Assembly: GCA_023457435.1 (NCBI GenBank)
Contig: JAEWLS010000045.1
Coordinates: 124,001-188,000 of the forward strand
Reading direction: 5' to 3'
DNA from: Pseudomonadota bacterium
GTDB taxonomy: Bacteria; Pseudomonadota; Alphaproteobacteria; Rhizobiales; Rhizobiaceae
DNA: 64,000 nucleotides
Part shown: positions 1-10,150 of the stretch, piece by piece
Numbering within the stretch: position 1 is the first letter of the stretch
Layout of the letters: each line of letters starts with the position of its first letter
Made by a program: the position numbers and the translations under genes
The notes under the pieces: model-generated
The model's input: the letters and a program-made list of their open reading frames with translations, nothing else
Database searches by the model: none
What the model was told of the DNA's origin: nothing

Positions 1-141
1 GTCGTCCGCCCCAATACCGGCACCCGCGCCGGTCTCGATCAGCACCTCGTGGCCATGGGCCACATATTCACGCGTCGAGCCCGGTGTCAGCCCGACGCGA
101 TATTCATGGTTCTTGATTTCTCTCGGGCAGCCGACGCGCAT
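1..141 (-). CDS. ald: Alanine dehydrogenase, N-terminal 47 residues (cut by window edge)
   Basis: Only the first 47 codons are present; the gene runs off the left edge. The peptide starts MRVGCPREIKNHEYRVGLTP and continues into a glycine-rich stretch (ETGAGAGIGADD). This is the signature N-terminus of NAD-dependent L-alanine dehydrogenase, which interconverts alanine and pyruvate plus ammonia. A strong ribosome site (AAGGAG) sits 7-8 bases before the ATG. The gene is divergent from an Lrp/AsnC regulator 136 bp away, the usual arrangement in which the regulator controls ald in response to alanine. The call is firm for the part visible; catalytic residues lie outside the window. Confidence 0.92.
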   Translation of the reverse strand, partial: MRVGCPREIKNHEYRVGLTPGSTREYVAHGHEVLIETGAGAGIGADD

Positions 142-186
142 TGAGGAGTCTCCTTCGACCAACTAACGCAGCGTAACAAAGCTGGT

Positions 187-204
187 TTCGCATGGGCTTG
201 CGAA
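187..204. promoter_or_regulatory. Candidate operator between ald and the Lrp-type gene
   Basis: A perfect inverted repeat, TTCGCA-6 bases-TGCGAA, lies in the 136-bp divergent intergenic region. Lrp/AsnC proteins bind loosely conserved dyads in such positions, so this is a reasonable binding site for the adjacent regulator. The repeat is seen directly; the function is inferred. Confidence 0.35.
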
Positions 205-277
205 GATGTTTGTGCACGCCTGTCCGGCGCGCTATTCCTTGTGAACTGCGGCGCTTTCTTCGTAGGATCTTGCGCGG

Positions 278-751
278 ATGCATCTGGACAAGATCGATAT
301 CGCCATCCTCGACACGCTTCAGCGCGAGGGCAGGATTTCGAACGCGACACTGGCGGACAGAGTAGGGCTGTCGCAGTCGGCCTGCTCGCGGCGGCTCGAC
401 GCGCTTGAGAAGTCGAACGTCATCGAGGGCTATCATGCTCGATTGTCCAGCGCGGCGTTGGGTCATCGCATGACCGCGATCGTGCATATTTCGTTGTCGG
501 GCCAGTTCGAGAAGACCCTTTCCGACTTCGAGGCGGCGGTGAAACGCTGCCCGAACGTCCTTTCGTGCCACCTGATGTCCGGCGAGTACGACTATATCTT
601 GCGCATAGCGGCCAGGGATCTGCAGGATTACGAGCGCATCCACCGCGACTGGCTGACCGCGATGCCGCACGTTACCAAGATCAACTCCTCCTTTGCTTTG
701 CGCGAAGTCATCGACCGCACGGCGACCGGTATCGCACCCGAAATGGCGTGA
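278..751 (+). CDS. Lrp/AsnC family transcriptional regulator (probable regulator of ald)
   Basis: A 157-residue protein of normal Lrp/AsnC length. Residues 1-60 form the winged HTH (starts LDKIDIAILDTLQREGRISN, then the recognition helix LSQSACSRRLDALE). Residues 65-150 form the RAM/ligand-binding domain, including SGEYDYILRIAARDLQDYE, where the effector amino acid normally binds. The protein acts as a DNA-binding oligomer that responds to an amino acid. Divergence from alanine dehydrogenase suggests alanine is the effector and ald the target (AldR-like role). The ATG at 278 gives the canonical MHLDKID start; the ribosome site is weak. Confidence 0.93.
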   Translation: MHLDKIDIAILDTLQREGRISNATLADRVGLSQSACSRRLDALEKSNVIEGYHARLSSAALGHRMTAIVHISLSGQFEKTLSDFEAAVKRCPNVLSCHLMSGEYDYILRIAARDLQDYERIHRDWLTAMPHVTKINSSFALREVIDRTATGIAPEMA

Positions 752-881
752 CAGCCTCGGCATTGCTTAGCCGACGTAAAGTCACACGCATGTAACCGGA
801 AATTGCTGGACTGCATCCTGCGGCAGGATCAGACTTTGAGGTCCGAGGGCCGCTCGAAGCCCCGATCCAGAGGAGAACTCG

Positions 882-2870
<1,989 letters not shown>

Positions 2871-2881
2871 GTCCAGGTGCA

Positions 2882-2918
2882 CTCATCCTTCTCCCCTCAA
2901 TTCGGGGAGGAGGATGAG
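2882..2918. terminator. Long GC-rich hairpin between convergent cpdB and cfa
   Basis: A 15-bp stem (CTCATCCTTCTCCCC paired with its near-perfect complement, one G-T wobble) closes a 7-base loop between two convergent genes. It could end transcription from both sides, although neither side has a proper U tract. The CTTCTCCCC/GGGGAGGAG core resembles dispersed intergenic palindromes common in rhizobial genomes, so it may be a repeat element as well as a terminator. Confidence 0.5.
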
Positions 2919-2961
2919 CAGACCTTCGCCGGAAGCCTGTCCCGAGTTGACCGGGCGAGCT

Positions 2962-4230
2962 CTAGGCCTTGTAGACGACCTGCCTGACGTCGATGTACTC
3001 GGCGCGGAAACCCGCCTCGCAATAAAAGAGGTAGAACTCCCACAGCCGCTTGAAGCGCTCGTCGAAGCCGAGCGGCATCAGGCGCGGCCACGCCGCCCAG
3101 AAGCGCTCGCGCCACTCCGCCAGCGTGCGCGCATAATCCTGCGGAAAGACCCGCTCTCGCAGGAATGAAAGACCCTGATCCGCCCCCAGAGAACGCAGCA
3201 GGGCAGGGGTAGGGAGCATGCCGCCCGGAAAGACGTAGCGCTGGATGAAGTCCGGTTTCTTACGGTACTGCGCGAACGAACCTTCGTTGATGGTGATGAT
3301 CTGCATGCCGGCCGTGCCGCCGGGCTTCAGAACCTCCTTCACCTTGCCGAAGAACACGGGCCAGTATTTTTCTCCCACGGCCTCGAACATCTCGATTGAT
3401 GCGATGCGGTCGTAGCGGCCGGTTTCGTCGCGGTAGTCCTGGAACTTGATGTCGACCTTGTCGGCCAGTCCCGCCTTGTGGATACGCTGCCGTGCGAAAT
3501 CGAACTGCTCCCGGCTGATCGTAAGTCCGGTGACCTTGCACCCGATCTCGCGCGCCGCGAATTCGGCGAACCCACCCCAGCCGCAACCGATCTCGAGCAC
3601 GTGGTCGCCGGGTCCGATGCCGGTGTCGCGCGCCAGGGCCCGATATTTCTCCGCCTGCGCACTTTCGAGGTCGTTGGCGCCGGTCTGGTACAGCGCCGAG
3701 GAGTAGGTCATCGAGGGATCGAGCCACTCGCGGTAGAAGGCGTTGCCGAGGTCGTAATGCGCCGAAATGTTCTTTTTGGCCTGGCTGCGCGTATTGGCGT
3801 TCAGCCAGTGGCGGACCCGTTGAATCATGCCGACAAGCCAGTTGCTGCCGATCGAAAGGCGGTCACCCTGTTCGGCGTTGACCACGAACAGTTCGAGGAA
3901 GCTGGTGACGTCCGGACTGTCCCAGTCGCCGTCCATGTAGGACTCGGCGATGCCGATGGTCGAACCGGAGAAGGCGCGCCCGGGCAGCTTCCAGTTGTTG
4001 AGGCGAAGTTCGGCGTCCGGTCCAGGCAGGCTGCCACCGGCCACGAGCTTGCGGCCGTCCGGCAGGACAATCCGCAGAGTACCACGCGGAATGGACGCTA
4101 TGATACTCAGCGCAAGCCGCGCGCCGGTTGGCAGGCCGCGAGCAATTTGTGCCGCATTTTCAGTGGTCAGACGGGAAAACTCACCCGCCGCATCGATGCT
4201 GGCGCTTGCCGCCATATCCGGTCCCCGCAA
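2962..4230 (-). CDS. cfa: Cyclopropane-fatty-acyl-phospholipid synthase family methyltransferase
   Basis: A 422-residue SAM-dependent methyltransferase that adds a methylene (or methyl) group to cis-unsaturated acyl chains of membrane phospholipids. The N-terminal lipid-binding part covers residues 1-150. It is followed by the family signature NISAHYDLGNAFYREWLDPS at about 154-173 and the SAM motif VLEIGCGWGG at 211-220. The start ATG is 70 bases after the DUF1365 gene. It is the last gene of a four-gene minus-strand operon with photolyase, an FAD oxidoreductase and a DUF1365 protein. In Rhodobacter, CFA-synthase-like and photolyase genes belong to the singlet-oxygen stress response, so this operon probably protects or modifies membranes under light or oxidative stress. 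Confidence 0.93.
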   Translation of the reverse strand: MRGPDMAASASIDAAGEFSRLTTENAAQIARGLPTGARLALSIIASIPRGTLRIVLPDGRKLVAGGSLPGPDAELRLNNWKLPGRAFSGSTIGIAESYMDGDWDSPDVTSFLELFVVNAEQGDRLSIGSNWLVGMIQRVRHWLNANTRSQAKKNISAHYDLGNAFYREWLDPSMTYSSALYQTGANDLESAQAEKYRALARDTGIGPGDHVLEIGCGWGGFAEFAAREIGCKVTGLTISREQFDFARQRIHKAGLADKVDIKFQDYRDETGRYDRIASIEMFEAVGEKYWPVFFGKVKEVLKPGGTAGMQIITINEGSFAQYRKKPDFIQRYVFPGGMLPTPALLRSLGADQGLSFLRERVFPQDYARTLAEWRERFWAAWPRLMPLGFDERFKRLWEFYLFYCEAGFRAEYIDVRQVVYKA

Positions 4231-4299
4231 CTGTGCCCCCGATACAGCCGAGGCGGTGCCAGTTCGCGCAAATCATGCACAGTCGTCAAGCGTACCCAG

Positions 4300-5145
4300 C
4301 TATTCGCCGGGCTCCAGACTTGCGGCGTCGCGGAAGCTTGCTGTTGAGGGTGCGGGCGGGGTGGTGTGGAAACGCGCGCCTTTCAGCCAGAGCTTCAGGG
4401 CTTCCCAGTGGATGCCCGCCACGATCTTGAATGTCATCAGCGGAAAGCGTGCCAGGCACAAGGCTAGCGTTGACGTATCGAGGGGCCGGTGGTCGCCTGC
4501 GAACGTCGCCGAAAGGAGCGGCTTGCCTTCCTCGGTCTCGTGGATCCGAAGTCGTACGGTCCTGCCGGGCGGCATGATGCGGAAGTGATAGCGCGCATCC
4601 ATGCCGATGAAGGGGGATACGTGAAAAACCTTGCGCCGCGTCTGCCGGACGCCGGCATCGGTGAACTCGCCGCCCCTGATCGGCGCGACATAGGTGTGAC
4701 GCCCGCCGAAGGTGTTGCGAACGGCGTAGATCATCGCCGTCAGTTCGCCGCTGTGGTTGTAGCAGAAATATACCGACAACGGATTGAAGACATAGCCGAG
4801 AATGCGCGGGTAGCTCAGCAGCAGAATGCGCGCGGGCCTTTCCAGAAGGCCCGATTCGGCCAGCAGGCGATCGGCATACTGCCGCACCGTTTCGCCGGGA
4901 CGCTCGCTTTGGTCCGACTCGTGAAACGATGCGAGGTTCGCTCGATTCACCGAAAAGAGCCGCGACATGCGGCCGGCCTCGGCAAGCCGGTCGACGTCGA
5001 TCAGAATGGAGAATACGCGATAGACGAAGCGGTGCCCGAACGGGTTCAGCCTCGCATGCATGACCGCGCCAGGGTAAACGGCCGCCGCCGCGGCTGGCGG
5101 CGGGCCGTTCTCGGCAACGGTCGAAATGCGCAGAGCTTGGCCCAT
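4300..5145 (-). CDS. DUF1365 family protein
   Basis: A 281-residue DUF1365 protein. Recognisable conserved stretches are YPGAVMHARLNPFGHRFVYR near the N-terminus, LLSYPRILGYVFNPLSVYFCY in the middle (the FNPLSVY core) and KVFHVSPFIGM further on. The biochemical function is unproven; the family nearly always travels with a CFA-synthase-like methyltransferase and an FAD-dependent NAD(P)-binding oxidoreductase and is thought to help modify unsaturated lipids. The ATG at 5145 lies 8 bases after the stop of the upstream FAD oxidoreductase. A longer open frame extends upstream, but it lies within the FAD gene and is not coding. Confidence 0.88.
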   Translation of the reverse strand: MGQALRISTVAENGPPPAAAAAVYPGAVMHARLNPFGHRFVYRVFSILIDVDRLAEAGRMSRLFSVNRANLASFHESDQSERPGETVRQYADRLLAESGLLERPARILLLSYPRILGYVFNPLSVYFCYNHSGELTAMIYAVRNTFGGRHTYVAPIRGGEFTDAGVRQTRRKVFHVSPFIGMDARYHFRIMPPGRTVRLRIHETEEGKPLLSATFAGDHRPLDTSTLALCLARFPLMTFKIVAGIHWEALKLWLKGARFHTTPPAPSTASFRDAASLEPGE

Positions 5146-5153
5146 GATCGATC

Positions 5154-6488
5154 CTACTCCGCGGCGAGCGGCAGTGCATCCGCGCTGCTCTCGCTGCGCC
5201 GCCACGGCACGCGTCCGCCTAGCGCCTGGGCTGCATCGAGACCGGAACGCAGCCCGTCCTCGTGAAAGCCATTGCCGGTCCAGGCGCCGGCGAAATGTGT
5301 GCGCCGCACGCCCTGGATGTCGTCGAGCCTGCCCTGCGCCGACAGGGCACGCGCGTCGAACTGGGGATGATCGAAGCTCCACTCGCCGAATACCAGTTCC
5401 TCGCGTGGCTCGATTGCGGGATTGAGCGATACGAACAGGGGATATTGCTCGTCGATGCCCTGCAGCCGGTTCATCCAGTAGGTGACGCAGACCTCCTGCT
5501 CTCCGCCGCCCGACCGCAGGTAGTTCCAGGCCGACCAGACGGCGCGCCGTTTCGGCATCAGACGCGGGTCGCGGTGCAGTACGACGCGATTGGGACGATA
5601 CGGCACGGCCGACAGCACCGAGTGCTCGGCCGCTGAAGCGTCTCCGAGCAGGGCCAGCGCCTGGTCGCTGTGCGTGGCGATGACGATCTCGTCGAAACGC
5701 TCCGGTTCGCGGTCCGCGGCCCACACCGTCACGCCGAATGCGTCGCGGATGACGGTCTTCACCGGCGCCGAAACGCGCAGTCTATCGCCCAGCGGCGCCA
5801 GCAGCTTGTCGAGATACGTCTTGGCGCCGCCGGTGACCGTACGCCATATCGGCCGCTCGTCATGAACAAGACGATGGTTCTCGAAGAACGAAATGAACGT
5901 CGCCGCCGGATAGTCGAGCATCTTTGCACGAGGCGTCGACCATATCGCGGCGGCCATCGGGATCAGGTAGTCGTCCCGGAAGCCGTCGGTGAAGCCGCGA
6001 TGTTCGAGGTACTCTCCGATCGTGCGTGCCGCGACGGTGCCGTCATCGCGGTCCGAGACGCAGATCGCGTTGAAGCGGTATATATCGCGGATCATTCGCC
6101 AGAAGCGCGGCGAAACGACATTGCGCGGTTGCGCGAAAACTGAGGAATAACTCTGCCCGCTCCATTCCATCCGCCCTCCGTCGAGCGAAAGCGAGAAGCC
6201 CATAGTGCTTTCATGCGTGGCAACGCTGAGGAGTTGGAAAAGCGCCGTGAGTTCTGGATAGTTGCGCGGATTGAACACGATGAATCCCGTGTCGACCGGG
6301 ATTTCGACACCGTCATAGTCGACCGTCACTGTCGCAGTGTGGCCACCGGCACGCGCATCTTGCTCGAACAAGGTAACTTCAGCGGTGCTCGACAACGCCC
6401 AGGCGGCGGACGCGCCTGATATGCCGGAGCCAACGACGGCGATCTTCCGGCGCCCTTCAGACGCGCGACCGAACGGTACGATGTTCAT
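5154..6488 (-). CDS. FAD/NAD(P)-binding amine-oxidase-like oxidoreductase (COG2907 type)
   Basis: A 444-residue flavoprotein. The dinucleotide-binding motif VVGSGISGASAAWALS lies at about residues 19-34, followed by the E-D acidic end (LFEQDARAGGHTATV) typical of the amine oxidase/phytoene desaturase superfamily. The C-terminal FAD motif is FAGAWTGNGFHEDGLRSG. The substrate is unknown; the partner genes suggest an oxidation or desaturation of a fatty acyl or isoprenoid chain. The start overlaps the photolyase stop by 4 bases (ATGA), indicating translational coupling, and the DUF1365 gene follows 8 bases after its stop. Confidence 0.88.
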   Translation of the reverse strand: MNIVPFGRASEGRRKIAVVGSGISGASAAWALSSTAEVTLFEQDARAGGHTATVTVDYDGVEIPVDTGFIVFNPRNYPELTALFQLLSVATHESTMGFSLSLDGGRMEWSGQSYSSVFAQPRNVVSPRFWRMIRDIYRFNAICVSDRDDGTVAARTIGEYLEHRGFTDGFRDDYLIPMAAAIWSTPRAKMLDYPAATFISFFENHRLVHDERPIWRTVTGGAKTYLDKLLAPLGDRLRVSAPVKTVIRDAFGVTVWAADREPERFDEIVIATHSDQALALLGDASAAEHSVLSAVPYRPNRVVLHRDPRLMPKRRAVWSAWNYLRSGGGEQEVCVTYWMNRLQGIDEQYPLFVSLNPAIEPREELVFGEWSFDHPQFDARALSAQGRLDDIQGVRRTHFAGAWTGNGFHEDGLRSGLDAAQALGGRVPWRRSESSADALPLAAE

Positions 6489-7942
6489 GATGCCCCTCGC
6501 ATGGATTTATAGGCGGTAAGCGCGCGCTCGCGCGCGACGGAATGTTCAACAACAGCTACGGGATAATCCCGGGCGAGTTTCAGGCCGGCGGCCTCAAGCG
6601 CGTGCTTGTCCCTCGCCGGTTCGTGGATGGCGTCGGCGGGCAACCCGGCGAGTACTGGGACGTAACGGCGCACGTATTCGCCCTCAGGATCGAACTTCTC
6701 GCCCTGCAGCGTAGGGTTGAATACGCGGTAGTAGGGTGACGGGTCGACGCCAGAGCCGGCCACCCACTGCCAGTTGAACGGATTGTTGGCAGGATCCGCG
6801 TCGACGAGCGTATCCCAGAACCACTGCTCGCCCTCGCGCCAGTCGATGAGCAGATGCTTTGTAAGAAAAGACGCTACCACCATGCGGATGCGGTTGTGCA
6901 TCCAGCCCGTTTGCCAAAGCTGGCGCATTCCGGCATCGACGATGGGATAGCCCGTTTCCCCGCGTTGCCACGCCTTCAAGGCACCCGGCGCGGGCCTCCA
7001 TTCCAGCCGCTCGAAACCGGGTTGGTAGTTCTTGGTCGCCAGATCGGGGAAATGAGAGAGCTGATGCCAGGCGAATTCGCGCCACGCGAGCTCCGCCCTG
7101 AACTTGTCTGCATCGAGCGGCGGGATTCTTGCACCTTGCAGCGCGTGCAGAATCTGATGAGGCGTGATCTCGCCGTTTGCGAGATGGGGGGACAAGCGCG
7201 ATGTGGATGCGTCGGCCGGAAAGTCCCGGCGCTTCGCATAGCCATCAACATCTTCAAGAAATGCCGCCAGCGCAGCATGTGCGCCGCTTTCGCCCGGCTC
7301 CCATGCCGCTCGCAAGCCAGCAGACCAGTCGGGCTTCAACGGCAGTAGTTTCAAATCGCCGAGCGCAACGCCTTTCGGCATGCGGTCGAAGGCGCGCAGT
7401 TTGTGCGGCTCGGCTACCGGATCGCGGGGTTCGCCGCGCTGCTGTAAGGCCCGCAAGAACGGCGTGAACACCTTGTAGTGGCCACCATTGCCGCTCTTGA
7501 ACGTGGACGGTTCGTGAAGCAACTGGCCGTCGAAATCGTCGGCAGCAGTCTCGGTCGTTGCAAGCCAAGCTTTCAGCGCCCGATCGGTCTCCACCGCTGC
7601 AGGCTCGTAGCGCCGGTTCCACAGGACGAGATCCGCCCCCGTAGCGTCGAGTAGCTCGCTAACGACCTTCGCAGTAGGGCCTTGCCGCAGCAGCAGACCT
7701 GCACCGGCACCCTCAAGCTTCAGGGAAAGCGCCTTCAGAGAGTGGTGCAGCCACCAGCGGCGCGCAGCGCCTGGCGCGCGGCTCGCATGATGATCGAGGA
7801 TGTAGACCGGCACGACCGGCTTGCCCGTATCCGCCGCCGTGCGCAACGCGCGGTTGTCCGCCATGCGAAGATCGTGACGAAAGAGCACCAGGACAGGCTT
7901 GTCCGGGTCAAGTTTGCTCTGAAGGTTGTGGCGTAAGGACAA
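6485..7942 (-). CDS. phrB: Deoxyribodipyrimidine photo-lyase
   Basis: A 485-residue cryptochrome/photolyase family enzyme that repairs UV-made cyclobutane pyrimidine dimers using blue light and FADH-. The N-terminal antenna-binding alpha/beta domain (LVLFRHDLRMADNRAL) spans about residues 15-135. The C-terminal FAD domain carries ELAWREFAWH, GYPIVDAGMRQLWQTGWMHN and PANNPFNWQWVAGSG, all class I CPD photolyase hallmarks. It is the first gene of the minus-strand operon photolyase-FAD oxidoreductase-DUF1365-cfa, which fits light-stress control. The operon's own regulator is not visible nearby. Confidence 0.95.
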   Translation of the reverse strand: MSLRHNLQSKLDPDKPVLVLFRHDLRMADNRALRTAADTGKPVVPVYILDHHASRAPGAARRWWLHHSLKALSLKLEGAGAGLLLRQGPTAKVVSELLDATGADLVLWNRRYEPAAVETDRALKAWLATTETAADDFDGQLLHEPSTFKSGNGGHYKVFTPFLRALQQRGEPRDPVAEPHKLRAFDRMPKGVALGDLKLLPLKPDWSAGLRAAWEPGESGAHAALAAFLEDVDGYAKRRDFPADASTSRLSPHLANGEITPHQILHALQGARIPPLDADKFRAELAWREFAWHQLSHFPDLATKNYQPGFERLEWRPAPGALKAWQRGETGYPIVDAGMRQLWQTGWMHNRIRMVVASFLTKHLLIDWREGEQWFWDTLVDADPANNPFNWQWVAGSGVDPSPYYRVFNPTLQGEKFDPEGEYVRRYVPVLAGLPADAIHEPARDKHALEAAGLKLARDYPVAVVEHSVARERALTAYKSMRGAS

Positions 7943-8075
7943 GCAGCAACTTCGGCATGTGATGTTTCGCTGTCGATACGTGGGTTCGTGTGCACCGGAT
8001 CAACCCAGAGCTCGATTGGCCGTTTCGGCCCGAGTGCCGCTTGACGATTCTAGGTTTGTGTTCCTATTTCGTTCC

Positions 8076-8387
8076 ATGCCGATGCGACGCGCGCGAGACC
8101 GGGATGTCTACTATGTCAGCAACGCCCATCACGCTGGGGCCCTGATCCGGGTCAGCTGCGGTGGATGCTCGTCGCCTCGGCACTACGTACCTGCGGATTT
8201 GCTGAAGTTGTTCGAGGACGTTCCGCTGATCGACCTCGAGGATCGCATGAGCTGCGAGAATTGCGGTGGCGCACTGCGGGTGAGGGCGGTGCATCCGACG
8301 GCCGTCGAGCGCCATCGTCTTGTTGTCCGGCGGCTTGCGGAGGTCCGGATGGTGCGAAGGGTGCGCTGGCGCGAGGAGATCTTGTAG
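8076..8387 (+). CDS. Small zinc-ribbon-like hypothetical protein
   Basis: A 103-residue basic protein with two cysteine pairs, CGGC at about residue 28 and CENC at about 56, separated by a conserved-looking HYVPADLLKLFEDVPL segment. The spacing suggests one zinc-binding module, and the rest is rich in Arg and Val. Similar small Cys-pair proteins are common in rhizobial genomes and have no known function. The start is uncertain (ATG 8076 or 8082; no clear ribosome site). It ends 3 bases before the end of the convergent tRNA-Asn gene. Confidence 0.65.
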   Translation: MPMRRARDRDVYYVSNAHHAGALIRVSCGGCSSPRHYVPADLLKLFEDVPLIDLEDRMSCENCGGALRVRAVHPTAVERHRLVVRRLAEVRMVRRVRWREEIL

Positions 8388-8390
8388 GAA

Positions 8391-8465
8391 TGGCTCCCCG
8401 GGCCGGATTCGAACCAGCGACCAACCGGTTAACAGCCGGTTGCTCTACCACTGAGCTACCGGGGA
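8391..8465 (-). tRNA. tRNA-Asn (anticodon GTT)
   Basis: A complete 75-nt cloverleaf on the minus strand with encoded CCA. The acceptor TCCCCGG pairs with CCGGGGA, the anticodon loop reads CTGTTAA (GTT) and the T loop is GGTTCGAATCC. Confidence 0.97.
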
Positions 8466-8622
8466 ACAGCGGCTCGTAAGTGGCGGTGCCTATAGCAAAC
8501 AGTTTTTCGCTTTGCAAAGCCGCCGCCGCGACAAAAATGTCCGACTTCTCGCAGCGCCGCGCTTCGGCCATCATATTCAGGCAACACGCCGCCGCTGACG
8601 AACCGAGGCCGCAACTGCGATA

Positions 8623-8901
8623 ATGACCCAGGCAAACCCGAGAAACCCAGCTTTCGGCGCGGCGCAGGGCAGGATGCGCGCATTCGGCCGCGACTTCGAA
8701 CTGCCGCGCTCGCGCCCCATGCGAATCGCCATCGGCTTACTGCTCGTGCTTTTCGGATGCTTCGGGTTTCTCCCGATTCTCGGTTTCTGGATGATCCCGC
8801 TCGGCCTGCTCATCCTGTCGTACGAGGTCGCGCGGGTCCGGCGCTGGCGCCGGCGCACGACGGTCTGGTGGGCGCGGCGTCGAACCGGCGCCGCCACTTA
8901 G
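8623..8901 (+). CDS. Small membrane protein (PGPGW-like putative transmembrane protein)
   Basis: A 92-residue protein. Residues 1-32 are polar and basic, then a hydrophobic hairpin follows (IAIGLLLVLFGCFGFLPILG, then FWMIPLGLLILS), and the tail is strongly basic (RRWRRRTTVWWARRR). The layout matches short inner-membrane proteins of the PGPGW type with two membrane segments joined by a tight turn. Function is unknown. It stands alone between tRNA-Asn and tRNA-Cys. Confidence 0.7.
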   Translation: MTQANPRNPAFGAAQGRMRAFGRDFELPRSRPMRIAIGLLLVLFGCFGFLPILGFWMIPLGLLILSYEVARVRRWRRRTTVWWARRRTGAAT

Positions 8902-9098
8902 CCGCTGCCGCAGCGGAACCTTTCGGCAAGACCGTAGTTTGCAGGGAAACCGGCGCGCATAGCGCTCCGGTAGCTTTCCGAATTCTGCCCGCGGCCACCA
9001 TGGTACGCGGGCATTTTCTTGATAGCGCCGAAGCCCTGCCGGCTCGGCTTGACGGCAACCGACGCCACACCTATTGAACCGCCATTGCGCCGGCGCGA

Positions 9099-9172
9099 GG
9101 CCTCGTGGCGGAGTGGTTACGCAGAGGACTGCAAATCCTTGCACCCCGGTTCGATTCCGGGCGAGGCCTCCA
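9099..9172 (+). tRNA. tRNA-Cys (anticodon GCA)
   Basis: A complete 74-nt cloverleaf with encoded CCA. The acceptor GGCCTCG pairs with CGAGGCC, the anticodon loop reads CTGCAAA (GCA) and the T arm is CCCCGGTTCGATTCCGGG. Confidence 0.97.
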
Positions 9173-9251
9173 AGCCGATCCACGGCGCATGGCAGAGTGC
9201 CGGCTCGCGGCGCCTGTCTCAGGTCAATTCGTGTCGGACAGCCGGGGCATC

Positions 9252-9908
9252 ATGACGTCCGAATACTCAGCGCGCCGCATCAAGATGGTCGACGGTCAGT
9301 TGCGCACGACCGACGTCAACGACGCGGGTCTCCTCGATGCGATGCTAAGCATCCCGCGCGAGGAGTTCGTTCCCCGATCGAAGCGCGAGCTGGCCTATAT
9401 CGACGAGGACATAGAGGTAGCCGCCGGGCGGTATCTCATGGAGCCATCGCCATTCGGCAAGCTGGTCAAGCTTGCCGAGATCGGCAGCGGCGACGTGGTG
9501 CTCGATGTGGGCTGCGCTACCGGCTACTCGTCTGCCGTGCTGTCGCGTCTGGCCGGGTCCGTAGTCGCCCTCGAATGCGACTCGGTGCTGGCCCAGGGCG
9601 CGACGGAGACGCTATCGCGTCTCGGTTTCGACAATGTCGCCGTTGTCGAGGGACCGCTCGAGGCCGGCTGGCCGCAGGAAGCGCCATATGACGTGATTAT
9701 CATCGGAGGCGCGGTCGATGACGTCCCGGAATCGCTGCTCAACCAGCTCCGCGAGGGCGGGCGGCTTGTCGCCGTCGTCGGAGAGGGAAATGCCGGCGTA
9801 GCGAGGCTTTATCTGAAGGCAGGCAGCGGTGCCGGTGGCCGCAATGCGTTCAACGCGGCGGTTCGAGCACTTCCTGGATTTCGCAAGGCCCCCGCTTTCG
9901 CCTTCTAG
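9252..9908 (+). CDS. Protein-L-isoaspartate methyltransferase-like SAM protein (divergent)
   Basis: A 218-residue class I methyltransferase of the PIMT family. It has the family N-terminus (MVDGQLRTTDVNDAGLLDAM, then PREEFVP) and SAM motif I (VLDVGCATGYSSAVLSRL, about residues 83-100). The segment that carries the PIMT catalytic TIS/SxP motif is altered here (RYLMEPSPFGKLVKLAE), so genuine isoaspartate repair is doubtful. In rhizobia this paralogue sits directly before the tolC-type gene, as here. The ATG at 9252 keeps the gene clear of tRNA-Cys; a longer open frame overlapping the tRNA was not used. Confidence 0.82.
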   Translation: MTSEYSARRIKMVDGQLRTTDVNDAGLLDAMLSIPREEFVPRSKRELAYIDEDIEVAAGRYLMEPSPFGKLVKLAEIGSGDVVLDVGCATGYSSAVLSRLAGSVVALECDSVLAQGATETLSRLGFDNVAVVEGPLEAGWPQEAPYDVIIIGGAVDDVPESLLNQLREGGRLVAVVGEGNAGVARLYLKAGSGAGGRNAFNAAVRALPGFRKAPAFAF

Positions 9909-10150
9909 GCGGCGCACCGCTTATCTGCGCAATGCTGCGGCAATGTTTGGTGCCTAGCGATCGCGTGCCTGCGGCACTGGCGCAACAGTTAAGCGAGGGT
10001 TAGGCTGTGGAAAGCCGCCGAGGGACGAATGTTCCTTGCGTGGTCTCCGGTGCCTGTGTAGCCATCCATGCAGGAGGGGTTCGGCACGGTCCAGCTAGGG
10101 CCGCGGCGTGCATTTCTGGCGTGATGCGTCCCGATTTCGTGCGGAAGATT

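Noticed and set aside
4300..5724. 474-residue version of the DUF1365 protein
   Set aside because: The extra N-terminal part lies inside the FAD oxidoreductase gene; conserved sequence starts after 5145.
8165..8479. Frame ending in MAPRAGFEPATNRL-type peptide
   Set aside because: This peptide is the well-known artefact of translating across a tRNA gene (tRNA-Asn here).
9105..9251. N-terminal extension of the PIMT-like gene through tRNA-Cys
   Set aside because: The extension is tRNA sequence; the conserved protein starts at the ATG at 9252.
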